Below, in pieces: positions 33,349 through 45,300 of a stretch of 64,000 bases of DNA. Location: assembly GCA_033807775.1 (NCBI GenBank), contig CM066317.1, positions 16,627,370 through 16,691,369 of the forward strand, in the 5' to 3' direction. This stretch comes from Saussurea involucrata (taxonomy: Eukaryota > Streptophyta > Magnoliopsida > Asterales > Asteraceae). A program made the translations under genes and the position numbers. Numbering within the stretch: position 1 is the first letter of the stretch; the number at the start of each line of letters is the position of its first letter. The notes under the pieces were generated by a model that saw only the letters and a program-made list of their open reading frames with translations, searched no databases and was not told the origin of the DNA.

Positions 33349-33545
33349 TATAACAACTCACCTCAAAAGACAAGCCAAAACACTAGAGTAACATATGCAT
33401 AATATAGTCAATGCCAAACGGCCCCAAAATTTAAGTCTTACAAAAAGCTAAGTTCAACGGTTGGCGGAACAACCGGGTTTACAACTAAGAATTCTCATAA
33501 AAATAAAACTACTCGGACAACTACCAAAATCTTCAAATCCACACT
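33349..33545 (-). repeat. Gypsy LTR 3'-end fragment
   Basis: Follows the second primer site. It contains the hairpin GGTTG-GCGGAA-CAACC (33459-33474). It is cut at 33546 by the start of another LTR. Confidence 0.65.
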
Positions 33546-35720
33546 TGTAACACCCCGAAAACGGAAAAGCAGATTTAGGAGTGGCGGACGTCCGCGGGCT
33601 AAGGGCCGGACGTCCGCGGTTGACGGATGTCCGCGGGTGACACGCGGAAGCAACAGAAAGTTTTTGGGAATTTTTGGCCAGGTGAGCCGGACGTCCGCGA
33701 GGTGCACGACGGACGTCCGCGACGCGTCAGATAGAATTATTGTTTGCTTTTAACCCATTTTCCTTCTCTCACTCCCCATTCTACTCCCAAACCCTAATTT
33801 CATCTCTCCCTCTCCCTCTCAGCCGATTTTCCCCTCAAGAACACAAACCCAACATCTTCTCGCTCATTCCTTCACCAAACTTAACCCACTTTCCACCATT
33901 GTTGAGGATATGAAAGCTTGGAGGTCTTGTGGATGTTTAGAAGCTTTGGTTTGGAGATTCATGGGATAAAGGTAATAATTCTCTACCCAAATGCTAGATT
34001 ATTGTTGATTCCATCTTCTTTCTATCGTGTGGTGTTGTTGAACGATTTTGGTGATGATGGGTTAAGGAAACCTTGTTTTCTTCATCTTTAAGATCTAGGG
34101 CTTGATATAAATTGGGGGTTTTGATGTTTTATGTTTGGGGAATGATTCTACATAGTTAGACCTTGGTATTGATGGTTGGAAACTTATGAATCTAGGTTTT
34201 GGAGGTTTTGGAAGTTTTGGCTTGAGGATGCAAACTTCATCAAAGGAGCTTACGTTAGAGAAACTCTAGATTTAGCTTAAATCTAGCAAGGTGAGTTCAA
34301 GTTGATTTGTGAAAACTTTGTACATGCCAAAAATAGTATTTTCCAAATGTTTGTGTGTTTTACTTGAAAATATCAATTGTTGAGGTATTCGGATAATTAA
34401 CCTTTTTGAAGTATTTATCTTCATAAATGTGTAAAACACCCATATTTGGGATTTTGGAGTATTTAATGTGTAGAAATCACAATTATACTCTTAAAAGATT
34501 TATTACTCAAAATGAAGTATATTTGATGGTTTAATCATACTTGTATAAATGATTTTATAACCCATATGGGAGGATGCACGTTTTTGTGTTAATAACCATT
34601 TTGAGAAATTGTAAAGGTGTGAGTCCTTTTGGGAAAACCCTTTATGTTTAACCCGTGTTGAGTTTTGGGTTAATAACGATTTTATGGTACTTGTTTACCT
34701 AATTGATATTAAATGCATTTCTATGCTAAGATGACCGTTATTATGGGTCTAATGAGTATTTGAGCATTTTGCTCGGTTTTGACCTTGAGATGGTCTTGGG
34801 GACATTTGTCCGATTTTAATGGCTCGATGTGGAGTCTTATTTATGGTTTGCTTTTATTGCACCATATCGCATTTATTGCGCATATTTATTATTTGAATGC
34901 CCGGGTGCGTTAGTCATTCCAGGATGGGCTTATTATAATAGACTGTGTTGCATTGGATCCACAGGCACGTGAGTCAGTCTTTATTTGATGGTCTACTGGG
35001 TATTGCGGAATTGACCGAATCCCATGTTTGATGACCTTTACCTTCATTGGGTCCACTAGGAGGGTTGAGTCATGGTTGGAGCACGTTGGGCGAATATGAC
35101 CTTCGCCATGTCGGGGCAATGCCATGGTTGCATCCCCGCATGGGCCGAGCCTTTGGTGATATGCGTTTGATACGCCACTAAGGTCAGCTGTCTCTTTGGG
35201 TGTGACTAGTAAGGTGTCGTATGGGACACTTGGGCTTTTACGCAGTGAAGTGTCGTACGAGTAACATTGTATGAGTGGCGTACTTTTGTGTTCATCCACT
35301 CTCAATGGATACGGGTCTCCCCCGTCGTTGACCAACCTATTTGGGACCTTATGTTGTCCCTGTTTTAATATTATTGTTGGTCTTATACTTTGATTGCTTT
35401 TGAATGATTTCAATATTGAATTTCCCTCATGTATGATGGGGTCTATATAAAGCAGGTCATTTCCGTATTTACGGTATTTGGAACTTCGTTACATTTTACG
35501 TTTGCGTGAGTATTGCTTCATATTATGTTTTCAACGAAGTATTATATTTAAATGGATGGTTTTCCATAATTTAGGAGTTGAGTATTTATTGTCAACCATA
35601 TTTGAAGGTTTTGCCTAATATAGAAATTAGTCACGTATTTGAGTGAGTTGGGATTGGTATTCATTTTGGAAAAACGCTTTATACCTTTTGGGAATATTTC
35701 TCATGGATTTTGGGTGCGTT
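33546..35720 (+). repeat. Orphan gypsy LTR, truncated by the next element
   Basis: It starts TGTAACACCCCG and runs for at least part of this 2.2-kb stretch before the element at 35721 begins. It holds a GGACGTCCGCGG repeat cluster (33580-33725) and a CCCTAATTTCATCTCTCCCTC tract typical of transcribed LTR regions. No matching right part appears after 44279, so its 3' end has been lost. I see no coding sequence; the ORF at 34910-35413 on the minus strand is probably chance. Confidence 0.55.
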
Positions 35721-37517
35721 TGTAACACCTCGAATTTTCCATAATGTTATGTTAATGTGAATAGGGGTCTATTTGTATTTTGGTTTAAGCTTTGGATTAT
35801 TTTGTAATTATATAATTTAATGGGGTTAAAAATACAAGTGATCAAAGTTTAAATGTTATTTTTGGAAAGTTAAAACTTAAGGGTGTGCTTGGTCATTTTA
35901 GAAAGTTTGGTTAGATAAAGTTGGGATTAATTGAGAAATATCTCAGTCTTTTGGCTGAGTCGGTCGAGAAAGAGAGAGAAAGAAGAGAGAAAGACGAAGA
36001 GAAATAAAGGAGAAAGAGGAACAAATTGAGCTGAAATCTTGGTAAGTATACAAAGAATTTTGTAAGTTTGATTTCCAGTAGCAAGATGGTATCCATATCT
36101 TAGTCTGATTCCATCTAGGTGTTGTTTTGATTTGGAATCAGATTGTGCAGTGAAGTGGGTTTTATCTCCATAAGGTGAGTTCATTCACTTTTTGCTTAAA
36201 TCCATGTTTTCTGTCAAATTAAATGTTAAGACGCTTGTATAAACTGTTTTGGGACTGTATGGTTATGTTTAAAATAAGTTGAATGGAACATACATGGTTT
36301 TGGATTGAATTTCTAAGCTGCAGGCCGAAGTTTCCGGGTAAAAAAGATAGTATCTGGAAACCTCTGTATGAAGGTTTCCGGACATGACAAAGTTATCCGG
36401 TAAGTCTTGATTTTTGTAGTTTTCGGGCGAAATTAGATACCGGATGGTATCCGGATTACCTTGGTTTCCGGATGTCATCCGGATTAAATATGTGTCCGGT
36501 AAGAATTGTATTCGGAAAGTTGTATATCCGGAAAGCTTAGGTATCCGGTAAGTTGAGGGTATCCGTAAAGCTGTGTTATCCGGATAGTTTGAGGTATCCG
36601 GAAACTATTATTGTCTGGTCACTTTTGAGTACCCAGTAACTTTAGGTTTTGCTGATTTCTGGAAGGGTATGATTTAGGAATTGAGATACATTCCTAGTAG
36701 CTGGAACATACTTACAGTTGAATGGTAGTGTGTTAGGCTTATAAATTGTTTTAGTTTGATACTATGCAGGTGTGTAGTAAGTGTAATGGATCCATAGGCA
36801 CTAGTTGTTATGAACACATGGAATAGGCGTGTGGACTAATCGTTATTCCAGTGTGTGTGAGAAATCGTGGAATAGGCGTGTGGATTAATCGTTATTCCCG
36901 ATTTCTAAGGAAGAAGAGAGATTGGCATGTGTAATTGTAATCTCTACTTCCTTTCCAAGAAATGGGAATGTGTAATTGCGATTTCTTGGATGTGAGCATT
37001 AATCTAGAATCCGTGGAGATTCGTAGTGTGGGCTCAGGAATATGATACAATGACTGACATGGTGTCAGTTGTAATCATGGAATTGGGTATGACCCCGTCA
37101 TTGAAAGATGGTTACGCGTGTGGTAAGAAAAAGGGTAAACCAGGTTTGTTATGCCTTGTTTATATTGATTCTAAAAGTATTATTTGAAACCGAATGTTCT
37201 CACTAGGCGTTAGCCTAATCGTTTCAAATTCTATTTTCTTACCAGGTACTAGCTCGGGAAAGTAGAGGAATGTGGGACGAGCGTTTTGAGATAGCGGAGA
37301 AGTCAATTGACAAAAAGGAGATTTTGATGGATTGCTTAGATAACTTAGTTAATCTGATTATAATGATATGATTAGATTAATAGGTTATTTGAAGAAATCA
37401 GTATTTGTAAATATGACTCCTTATGGTTAATTTCCTTCTTATATAAAAGTGAATGTTATTTTATCATAACTTGTTATAATTTGAGGTTCAAATTAGCCCT
37501 GATTTTAGGGTGTTACA
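35721..37517 (+). repeat. 5' LTR of the gypsy element at 35721
   Basis: 1,797 bp. It holds a TATCCGG array (36330-36620), a duplicated GGAATAGGCGTGTGGA motif (36823-36885) and the variant hairpin TAGGC-GTTA-GCCTA (37204-37217). Confidence 0.92.
36330..36620. repeat. TATCCGG repeat array in the gypsy LTR
   Basis: A dozen or more copies of (T/A)TCCGG(T/A)(A/T) at 10-30 bp spacing, with the partner array at about 43090-43380 in the 3' LTR. Confidence 0.8.
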
Positions 37518-37868
37518 ATATGGTATCAGAGCAATAGTTTAAGTGAACTAAGTATGCTAATGAGATACTTAGACTTAAGCTGAGATGAATTAAGTTATGA
37601 TTCGTGAGATATGGGTAGAAGTACTAAGATGGGATAGTCTTAGAGTCGACGGAAATACGTGAAATTAGTACTGTAACAATGGTAACGAGAATTCTCGTGT
37701 ATAGTATGTTCACAATTCCAATTAGCTACTGTTATTATGATTATATTGTTACGCAAGCATACTTGTTTCTAAATTGTTACAGTGACTAATGATCGATTGA
37801 GTATGTTTCATATGTCTAGACATGTGTAACCATTTCTTATGGTTATTCCTTTGTGTTATATCAGAACG

Positions 37869-39818
37869 ATGGTGAATACGCCACCGAGGTCCTCTAGTTC
37901 TTCGGAGGACAGAGCAGTAAATGATTGGGGGTTGGAAGGACAACCTGGAACGGGCGGAACTCATGAGAGCCCGCCGAGGTTACATTTTACGGGAGGAGCG
38001 GATAGTCAGGTACACAGAACAAGTACCAGTACTACTAACCAGGAAACGCCTGAATCTACGGTGGAGTCTCGTATGATGGAGAGTATGACAAGAATGATGA
38101 ATACAGTAATGGAAAAACAAGCTGAAATGTTTATGAAAGCACTGAACGATCGAAGTACGGAGCTACGTCAAACAGAAACTGATACTGGAGTGATAAATCC
38201 AATTCGTAATCCGGGGATAGAGACAGAAAGGAGGGTGGAAAGAGTCTGCTCATATAAAACATTTCTAAGCTGTAAACCGCCGGAGTTTACCTGAGCCGAC
38301 AATCCAGTAGCCTGCATGAACTGGCTCAGGGAAATGGAACAAGCTTTCCGAGCTTGTGAATGCGATGAGAAGTCGAAGGTTAGATTCGCATCTCAAATGC
38401 TAAGAGGTAATGTGCTGACTTGGTGGAATGTAGTGACAGCTTCTATATCGGCTCCAGTCTTAATTGCTATGACGTGGGAGTCGTTCAAGAAGAAGATCTT
38501 GGAAGAGTATTGCAACGACAATGAAATGGATAGGATTGAAGAAGAGTTTCGGACTCTTAAGAAAGGCACTTCAACTGTTCGAAAGTACACCGAATCCTTC
38601 ATGGAGAAACTGAACTTAGTGGGGCATGTGGCTCCGACTGAGAATGATAAAATTAAAGCTTATCTGAAGGGTTTGCCAGCGGACATGATGTCCCGTGTAC
38701 GAAATGCTAAAGCTTTAACGCTAAGGGAGACAATTGAGGAAGCTAAGGTTATGGAGCAAGTTTATGCGAAAGACAAAGAAGAAAAGACGCAAGTAGGAGA
38801 GAAGAGGAAATGGGAGGTCCGGTCAGAGTCTTCTCAGAAATCACAAGCGTCTGGTAAAAGTGTTCGTTATGAATCGCGCCGTGAACCGAATTGGTGTCCG
38901 AAGTGTAGGAGTAAGCACTATGGACCGTGTCGGGTGACAGCGGTAGAATGTTTCAAGTGTGGTAAAAGTGGGCATATGATGAACAATTGTCCTGTACAAG
39001 GATCAACATGCTACGAGTGTAAACAACCAGGTCACTTTCGTCGGGATTGCCCAAAGCTGAAAAAGAGTGGAGACCAAAGTAAGAAACCTAATATTCCAAA
39101 ACCAACGGGTCGGGCATTCCAAATGACAGCTGATGAGGCTAAAGAATCGAAACACGTTGTATCGGGTACATTCCTTGTTAATTCTATTCCTGCGCGCATT
39201 TTATTTGACTGTGGTGCAAATTTGTCGTTTGTGTCCAAGTCGTTCTTTCTCAAATTAGCTATGCATGTCACTACTTTGGAAGATGGCTTAGTAGTTGAAG
39301 TAGCTAACGGGGGTCAATTCTTGGTTCGCGAAAGACTTGAGGGTTGTTTTATTTCATTAGGAGAAACGAAATTTCCGATCGACTTGTTGTTGATGGAAAT
39401 TGGAGGATTCAATGTGATAGTGGGTATGGACTGGCTGACAATCAACCAGGCAGAGATACTTTGTGCAAAGAAATTAATCAGGATTCCAATGGCTGATAAG
39501 GATGATATACTCATCTTTGGGGAAAAGCGAAAAGGGGAAGTTCCGTTAATTTCTGTTGCAAAAACGCGTAAATGTTTAATGAAAGGATGTTCATCCTATC
39601 TGGCTTATGTTTTAGATGTAAAGTCAGAAAAGAAACAAGTGAAAGATATTAAGGTGGTACGTGAATTTCCAAACGTATTTCCCGATGATCTTCCTGGCCT
39701 ACCGACTGAACGGCATGTAGAGTTTCGTATTGACCTTATCCCTGGATCGGCACCAATAGCGCGTGCACCGTATCGTCTAGCACCGGCCGAAATGAAAGAG
39801 ATGACGACTCAACTTTAG
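37869..39818 (+). pseudogene. Gypsy gag-protease with in-frame stops
   Basis: The preferred start is the ATG at 37869 (MVNTPPRSSSS). One frame carries the capsid domain (MNWLREMEQAFRACECDEK, MTWESFKKKILEEY), three Cys/His knuckles (CPKCRSKHYGPC, CFKCGKSGHMMNNC, CYECKQPGHFRRDC) and the protease (LFDCGANLSFVS, IVGMDWL). The protease has DCGA where relatives have DSGA. A TGA at 38292-38294 breaks gag. A TAG at 39816-39818 sits at the junction with RT. The frame stays the same across both, so these are point nonsense changes. The TAG fits a C-to-T change of a Gln codon. Confidence 0.88.
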
Positions 39819-39821
39819 GAG

Positions 39822-41465
39822 TTGTTGCATAAAGGTTTTGTTAGACCGAGTTCTTCACCTTGGGGAGCTCCGGTTTTGTTTGTTAAAAAGAAAGATGGCA
39901 CCATGAGGATGTGCATCGATTACCGAAAGCTGAATAAGGTGACCATTAAGAACAAGTATCCGCTTCCAAGGATTGATGACCTATTCGATCAACTCCAAGG
40001 TGCGGGATGCTTTTCAAAGATTGATTTAAGGTCAGGGTATCACCAAGTTCGGGTAAGAAATGATGATATCCCTAAGACAGCGTTTAGAACAAGATATGGG
40101 CACTATGAATTTCTTGTAATGCCATTTGGGTTGACAAATGCTCCAGCTGTGTTCATGGACCTGATGAACAGAGTATGTCGACCATTCTTGGACAAGTTTG
40201 TCATCGTATTCATTGATGACATACTTGTTTATTCAAAGACTGAAGCAGATCATGAACATCATCTACGTGAAGTCTTAGAAGTGTTGAGAAGAGAGAAATT
40301 GTACGCGAAGTTCTCGAAATGTGAATTCTGGTTAAAAGAAGTACAATTTCTAGGTCATGTGATCACTTCGGAGGGAGTTAAAGTCGACCCAGCAAAGATA
40401 GAAGTTATGACAAATTGGGAGACACCAAGAAGTGCGTCTGAAATAAGAAGTTTCTTAGGCCTAGTTGGTTACTATCGAAGGTTTATTAAAGACTTCTCAA
40501 AGATTGCTTCTGCTTTGACTTTATTAACTCGAAAGAACGTGAAGTTTGTTTGGACTGAAAAACAAGAATCAGCTTTCAAAACTTTACGTCAAAAGTTGTG
40601 TGAAGCACCTATTCTTGCCTTACCAGAAGGAACAGGAGATTTGGTTGTATATAGTGACGCGTCAAAGATGGGTCTGGGATACGTATTGATGCAACGAGGC
40701 AAAGTGATTGCTTACGCATCAAGACAACTTAAGGAGCACGAGAAGAATTATCCTACTCATGATCTGGAATTAGCAGCAGTCGTATTTGCATTGAAGTTAT
40801 GGCGACATTATTTGTATGGAACGAAGTGTACTCTTTGTACTGATCACAAGAGCTTGAAACATGTCTTTGATAAAAAAGAGTTAAACATGAGACAACGACG
40901 CTGGTTAGAGTTACTTAAAAATTATGATTGCGAATTGCATTACCATCCCGGTAAAGCAAATGTCGTAGCTGATGCTTTAAGTAGAAAAGAATATAGTGGG
41001 TGTTTGAAAACGACCAACGCTAGAATTGATGTAACATCCAATTTGATTGAAAGGATAAAAGAGGCACAAACGGAGGCTCTTTTGGAAGAGAATCTGAAAG
41101 ATGAAGTCATGAGTAAGCAGCATCTTCAACTGACTGAAGATAGCCGTGGAATTAAACTATTCCAAGGTCGTGTTTGGGTGCCTAAAGCTGGAGGAAATCG
41201 AGAGTTAATTCTCGAAGATGCCGATAAATCTAAGTATTCTATACATCCTGGGAGTACTAAGATGTATAGGGATTTGAAATTGCATTATTGGTGGCCAGCA
41301 ATGAAAGTAGATGTGGCCCGAATAGTAGAGAAGTGTAGAACATGTTCATTGGTAAAAGCGGAACATCAAAAGCCTTACGGAAGTTTCCAATCTTTGGAGA
41401 TTCCAGAATGGAAGTGGGAGAAGATTACCATGGATTTTGTGAATAAGTTACCACTATATGGGTAA
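39822..41465 (+). CDS. Gypsy reverse transcriptase-RNase H-integrase N-terminus
   Basis: About 547 codons in the same frame as gag. RT blocks are RPSSSPWGAPVLFVKKKDG, MCIDYRKLN, IDDLFDQLQG, LRSGYHQVR and the catalytic FIDDIL box (DNA near 40212). RNase H blocks are YSDASKMGLG, THDLELAAVVFALK and CTDHKSL. The HHCC domain of integrase (HPGSTKMYRDL, CRTCSLVK) follows. The frame ends at TAA 41463-41465, in the integrase core. About ten residues present in the relative at 47365 are missing there, with a frame change. Confidence 0.88.
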   Translation: MLHKGFVRPSSSPWGAPVLFVKKKDGTMRMCIDYRKLNKVTIKNKYPLPRIDDLFDQLQGAGCFSKIDLRSGYHQVRVRNDDIPKTAFRTRYGHYEFLVMPFGLTNAPAVFMDLMNRVCRPFLDKFVIVFIDDILVYSKTEADHEHHLREVLEVLRREKLYAKFSKCEFWLKEVQFLGHVITSEGVKVDPAKIEVMTNWETPRSASEIRSFLGLVGYYRRFIKDFSKIASALTLLTRKNVKFVWTEKQESAFKTLRQKLCEAPILALPEGTGDLVVYSDASKMGLGYVLMQRGKVIAYASRQLKEHEKNYPTHDLELAAVVFALKLWRHYLYGTKCTLCTDHKSLKHVFDKKELNMRQRRWLELLKNYDCELHYHPGKANVVADALSRKEYSGCLKTTNARIDVTSNLIERIKEAQTEALLEENLKDEVMSKQHLQLTEDSRGIKLFQGRVWVPKAGGNRELILEDADKSKYSIHPGSTKMYRDLKLHYWWPAMKVDVARIVEKCRTCSLVKAEHQKPYGSFQSLEIPEWKWEKITMDFVNKLPLYG

Positions 41466-41467
41466 TC

Positions 41468-42451
41468 GTGGATCGATTGACTAAGAGTGCTCATTTTCTA
41501 GCTATGAAAGAAGCGTCACCAATTGATAAATTGGCGAAGCTGTATATTGATGAAGTGGTGTCAAGGCATGGTATACCGGTGTCTATAGTGCCGGATCGTG
41601 ATAGTCGGTTTACCTCGAGGTTTTGGCAATCATTACAAGAAGAATTGGGTACGAAAGTTAATTTGAGCACTGCTTATCATCCACAAACTGATGGGCAAAG
41701 CGAAAGAACCATTCAGACTTTGGAAGATATGCTCAGGTCGTGTGTATTAGATTTTGGAGGTAACTGGGATGCACATTTACCTTTGGTGGAATTTGCGTAT
41801 AACAATAGTTATCATTCTAGTATTGGAAGAGCACCTTTCGAAGCTTTGTATGGACGGAAATGTAGAACTCCGGTGTGTTGGTTAGAAGCCGGAGAGAAAC
41901 AGTTTGCTGGTCCGGAACTGGTGCAACAAACGGCCGACAAAGTAAAAGAAATTCGGCAGCATATGAAAGCAGCTCAAGATCGACAAAAAAGTTATCCTGA
42001 TCCGAAAAGAAGACCGAAAGAATTCCAAGTTGGGGAGAGCGTAATGCTTAAAGTATACCCATGGAAAGGTGTGATACGGTTTGGTAAACGTGGAAAGTTG
42101 AGTCCTCGTTTTCTAGGACCTTTCACTATCACTAAGAGAATTGGATTGCAAGCATATCAGTTGGACCTTCCACCTGAGTTGGAAGGAATCCACAATACTT
42201 TTCATGTTTACTATCTTCGGAAGTGTTTAGCCGAAGAGGACGATGCCATTCCATTTACTGATGTGAGAGTGGATGAAAAGAGCCGTTGTGAGGAAGAACC
42301 GGAGGCAATTTTGGAAAGATCGATTAGAAAGTTACGTAATAATAAGGAAGTAGTTATGTTAAAGGTGCAATGGAAACATCATCGAGGTGCTAACGTGACG
42401 TTAGAGTCGGAAGAAGATATGAAGATTAGATATCCTCACTTGTTTACCTAA
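41468..42451 (+). pseudogene. Gypsy integrase core and chromodomain
   Basis: This frame carries the integrase core after the deletion: DRLTKSAHF, the second Asp in VPDRDSRF, the Glu in HPQTDGQSERTIQ, and EFAYNNSYHSS. Then come the GPF/Y-like module (SPRFLGPFTITKRIG) and the chromodomain (EPEAILERSIRKLRNN, KVQWKHHRGANVTLE, RYPHLF). It has no proper start of its own because of the upstream frameshift. The chromodomain places the element with the Tekay/Del chromoviruses. Confidence 0.85.
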
Positions 42452-42493
42452 CTTTGATTTCGGGGACGAAATCATTTTCAAGTTGGGGAGTAT

Positions 42494-44279
42494 TGTAACA
42501 CCTCGAATTTTCCATAATGTTATGTTAATGTGAATAGGGGTCTATTTGTATTTTGGTTTAAGCTTTGGATTATTTTGTAATTATATAATTTAATGGGGTT
42601 AAAAATACAAGTGATCAAAGTTTAAATGCTATTTTTGGAAAGTTAAAACTTAAGGGTGTGCTTGGTCATTTTAGAAAGTTTGGTTAGATAAAGTTGGGAT
42701 TAATTGAGAAATATCTCAGTCTTTTGGCTGAGTCGGTCGAGAAAGAAGAGAGAAAGACGAACAGAAAGAAAGGAGAAAGAGGAACAAATTGAGCTGAAAT
42801 CTTGGTAAGTATACAAAGAATTTTGTAAGTTTGATTTCCAGTAGCAAGATGGTATCCATATCTTAGTCTGATTTCATCTAGGTGCTGTTTTGATTTGGAA
42901 TCAGATTGTGCAGTGAAGTGGGTTTTATCTCCATAAGGTGAGTTCATTCACTTTTTGCTTAAATCCATGTTTTCTGTCAAATTAAATGTTAAGACGCTTG
43001 TATAAACTGTTTTGGGACTGTATGGTTATGTTTAAAATACGTTGAATGGAACAGACATGGTTTTGGATTGAATTTCTAAGCTGCAGGGCGAAGTTTCCGG
43101 GTAAAAAAGATAGTATCTGGAAACCTCTGTATGAAGGTTTCCGGATATGACAAAGTTATCCGGTAAGTCTTGATTTTTGTAGTTTCCGGGGGAAATTAGA
43201 TACCGGATGGTATCCGGATTACCTTGGTTTCCGGATGTCATCCGGATTAAATATGTGTCCGGTAAGAATTGTATTCGGAAAGTTGTATATCCGGAAAGCT
43301 TAGGTATCCGGTAAGTTGAGGGTATCCGGAAAGTCGTGTTATCCGGATAGTTTGAGGTGTCCGGAAACTATTATTGTCTGGTCACTTTTGAGTACCCAGT
43401 AACTTTAGGTTTTGCTGATTTCTGGAAGGGTATGATTTAGGAATTGAGATACATTCCTAGTAGCTGGAACATACTTACAGTTGAATGGTAGTGTGTTAGG
43501 CTTAAAAATTATTTTAGTTTGATACTATGCAGGTGTGTAGTAAGTGTAATGGATCCATAGGCACTAGTTGTTATGAACACATGGAATAGGCGTGTGGACT
43601 AATCGTTATTCCAGTGTGTGTGAGAAATCGTGGAATAGGCGTGTGGATTAATCGTTATTCCCAATTTCTAAGGAAGAGGAGAGATTGGCATGTGTAATTG
43701 TAATCTCTACTTCCTTTCCAAGAAATGGGCATGTGTAATTGCGATTTTTTGGATGTGAGCATTAATCTAGAATCCATGGAGATTCGTAGTGTGGGCTCAG
43801 GAATATGATACAATGACTGACATGGTGTCAGTTATAATCATGGAATTGGGTACGGCCCCGTCATTGAAAGATGGTTACGCGTGTGGTAAGAAAAAGGGTA
43901 AATCAGGTTTGTTATGCCTTGTTTATATTGATTCTAAAAGTATTATTTGAAATCGAATGTTCTCACTAGACGTTAGCCTAATCGTTTCAAATTCTATTTT
44001 CTTACCAGGTACTAGCTCGGGAAAGTAGAGGAATGTGGGACGAACGTTTTGAGATAGCGGAGAAGTCAATTAACAAAAGGAGATTTTGATGGATTGCTTA
44101 GATAACTTAGTCAATCTGATTATAGTGATATGATTAGATTAATAGGTTATTTGAAGAATTCAGTATTTGTAAATATGACTCCTTATGGTTAATTTCCTTC
44201 TTATATAAAAGTGAATGTTATTTTATCATAACTTGTTATAATTTGAGGTTCAAATTAGCCATGATTTTAGGGTGTTACA
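42494..44279 (+). repeat. 3' LTR of the gypsy element at 35721
   Basis: 1,786 bp. Hairpin at 43967-43980 with one stem substitution (TAGAC instead of TAGGC). Confidence 0.92.
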
Positions 44280-44390
44280 ATATGGTATCAATGCAATAGT
44301 TTAAGTGAACTAAGTATGCTAATGAGATGGTTAGACCATGAGGTCTAGTAAGTTCCCTGAAAGGTTTTTAGTTTTGAAAGGTTTTTAGTT
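44280..44390 (+). other. Stub of a second internal region joined to LTR debris
   Basis: TGGTATCAATGC and the next 40 bp repeat 37521-37568 almost exactly, up to about 44328. The sequence then jumps to GGTTAGACCATGAGGTCTAG (hairpin one, minus orientation) and a doubled TTTTAGTTTTGAAAGG motif. Confidence 0.75.
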
Positions 44391-45300
44391 AACCACTTGG
44401 AAGATAAATATAATAACCCACACCGAACAAACATACCAAAAGTTACTACTTTAATTAAAAACGCCAAAATGGCCAACATTGTCACACTATCAAATTACAA
44501 AACTGGGTTCGCGAAAATAACCCTAATTACAGCTGAGAAATGTAAATAGGCAATAAAAATGGAAGTCTTCTAGATCCTCTATACGCAAGCTCCAACTCAC
44601 AACTTGCCCTTGACCTTAAACGAACCCTCGACAATCTGCTTGCCTAAAAAGGTTTTAGTTTTGAAAACGAAGGTTAGACCATGAGGTCTAGTGAGTTCCC
44701 TCAATTACATGACCACGCTATAAATAACACAACTTATAAAGCAATTTATAAGTAATTATAAACAACACACCTTTATCATGATAAGCACACAAACGACATA
44801 TGCTGATGGCCCATGGTCATACATACTCGTGACAGCGTGTTAGGGCACACACCCGCCCTTGATAAATTATATGAAACAAATTCATATATGTAAACATTCT
44901 TTATGGGACACCATCATGATAAAGGTGTGTTGTTTATAATTACTTATAAATTGTTTTATAAGTTGTGTTATTTGTAGCTCATGTAATTGAGGGAACTCAC
45001 TAGACCTCATGGTCTAACCCTCGTTTTCAAAACTAAAACCTTTTTAGGCAAGCAGATTGTCGAGGGCTCGTTTAAGGTCAAGGGCAAGTTGTGTGTTGGA
45101 GCTTGCGTATAGAGGATCTAGAAGACTTCCCTTTTTATTGCCTATTTACATTTCTCAGCTGTAATTAGGGTTATTTTCGCGAACCCAGTTTTGTAATTTG
45201 ATAGTGTGACAATGTTGGTCATTTTGGCGTTTTTAATTAAAGTAGTAACTTCTGGTATGTTTGTTCGGTGTGGGTTATTATATTTATCTTCCAAGTTGTT
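44391..45300. repeat. 390-bp inverted repeat made of LTR sequence
   Basis: The left arm 44391-44782 and right arm 44913-45300 are near-perfect reverse complements around a 130-bp spacer. Both arms are homologous to the LTR fragment at 28578-29184, hairpin motifs included (44675-44690 and 45001-45016). Transcription through it would give a stem of nearly 390 bp. Confidence 0.9.

Larger units (their letters stand above)
35721..44279 (+). mobile_element. Ty3/gypsy chromovirus, damaged, followed by a second internal stub
   Basis: LTRs at 35721-37517 and 42494-44279 (TGTAACACCTCG...GTGTTACA) differ at roughly 2% of sites by eye. The primer site TGGTATCAGAGC is at 37521-37532 and the purine tract AGTTGGGGAG is at 42481-42490. 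The interior holds gag, protease, RT, RNase H and integrase with a chromodomain. The base after the 3' LTR starts a copy of the post-LTR internal sequence (primer site and 48 bp, to about 44328) rather than a target duplication. This was therefore an LTR-internal-LTR-internal array that was later truncated. Confidence 0.9.

Noticed and set aside
34910..35413. Minus-strand ORF of 167 residues
   Set aside because: It lies antisense inside LTR-like sequence with no recognisable domain.
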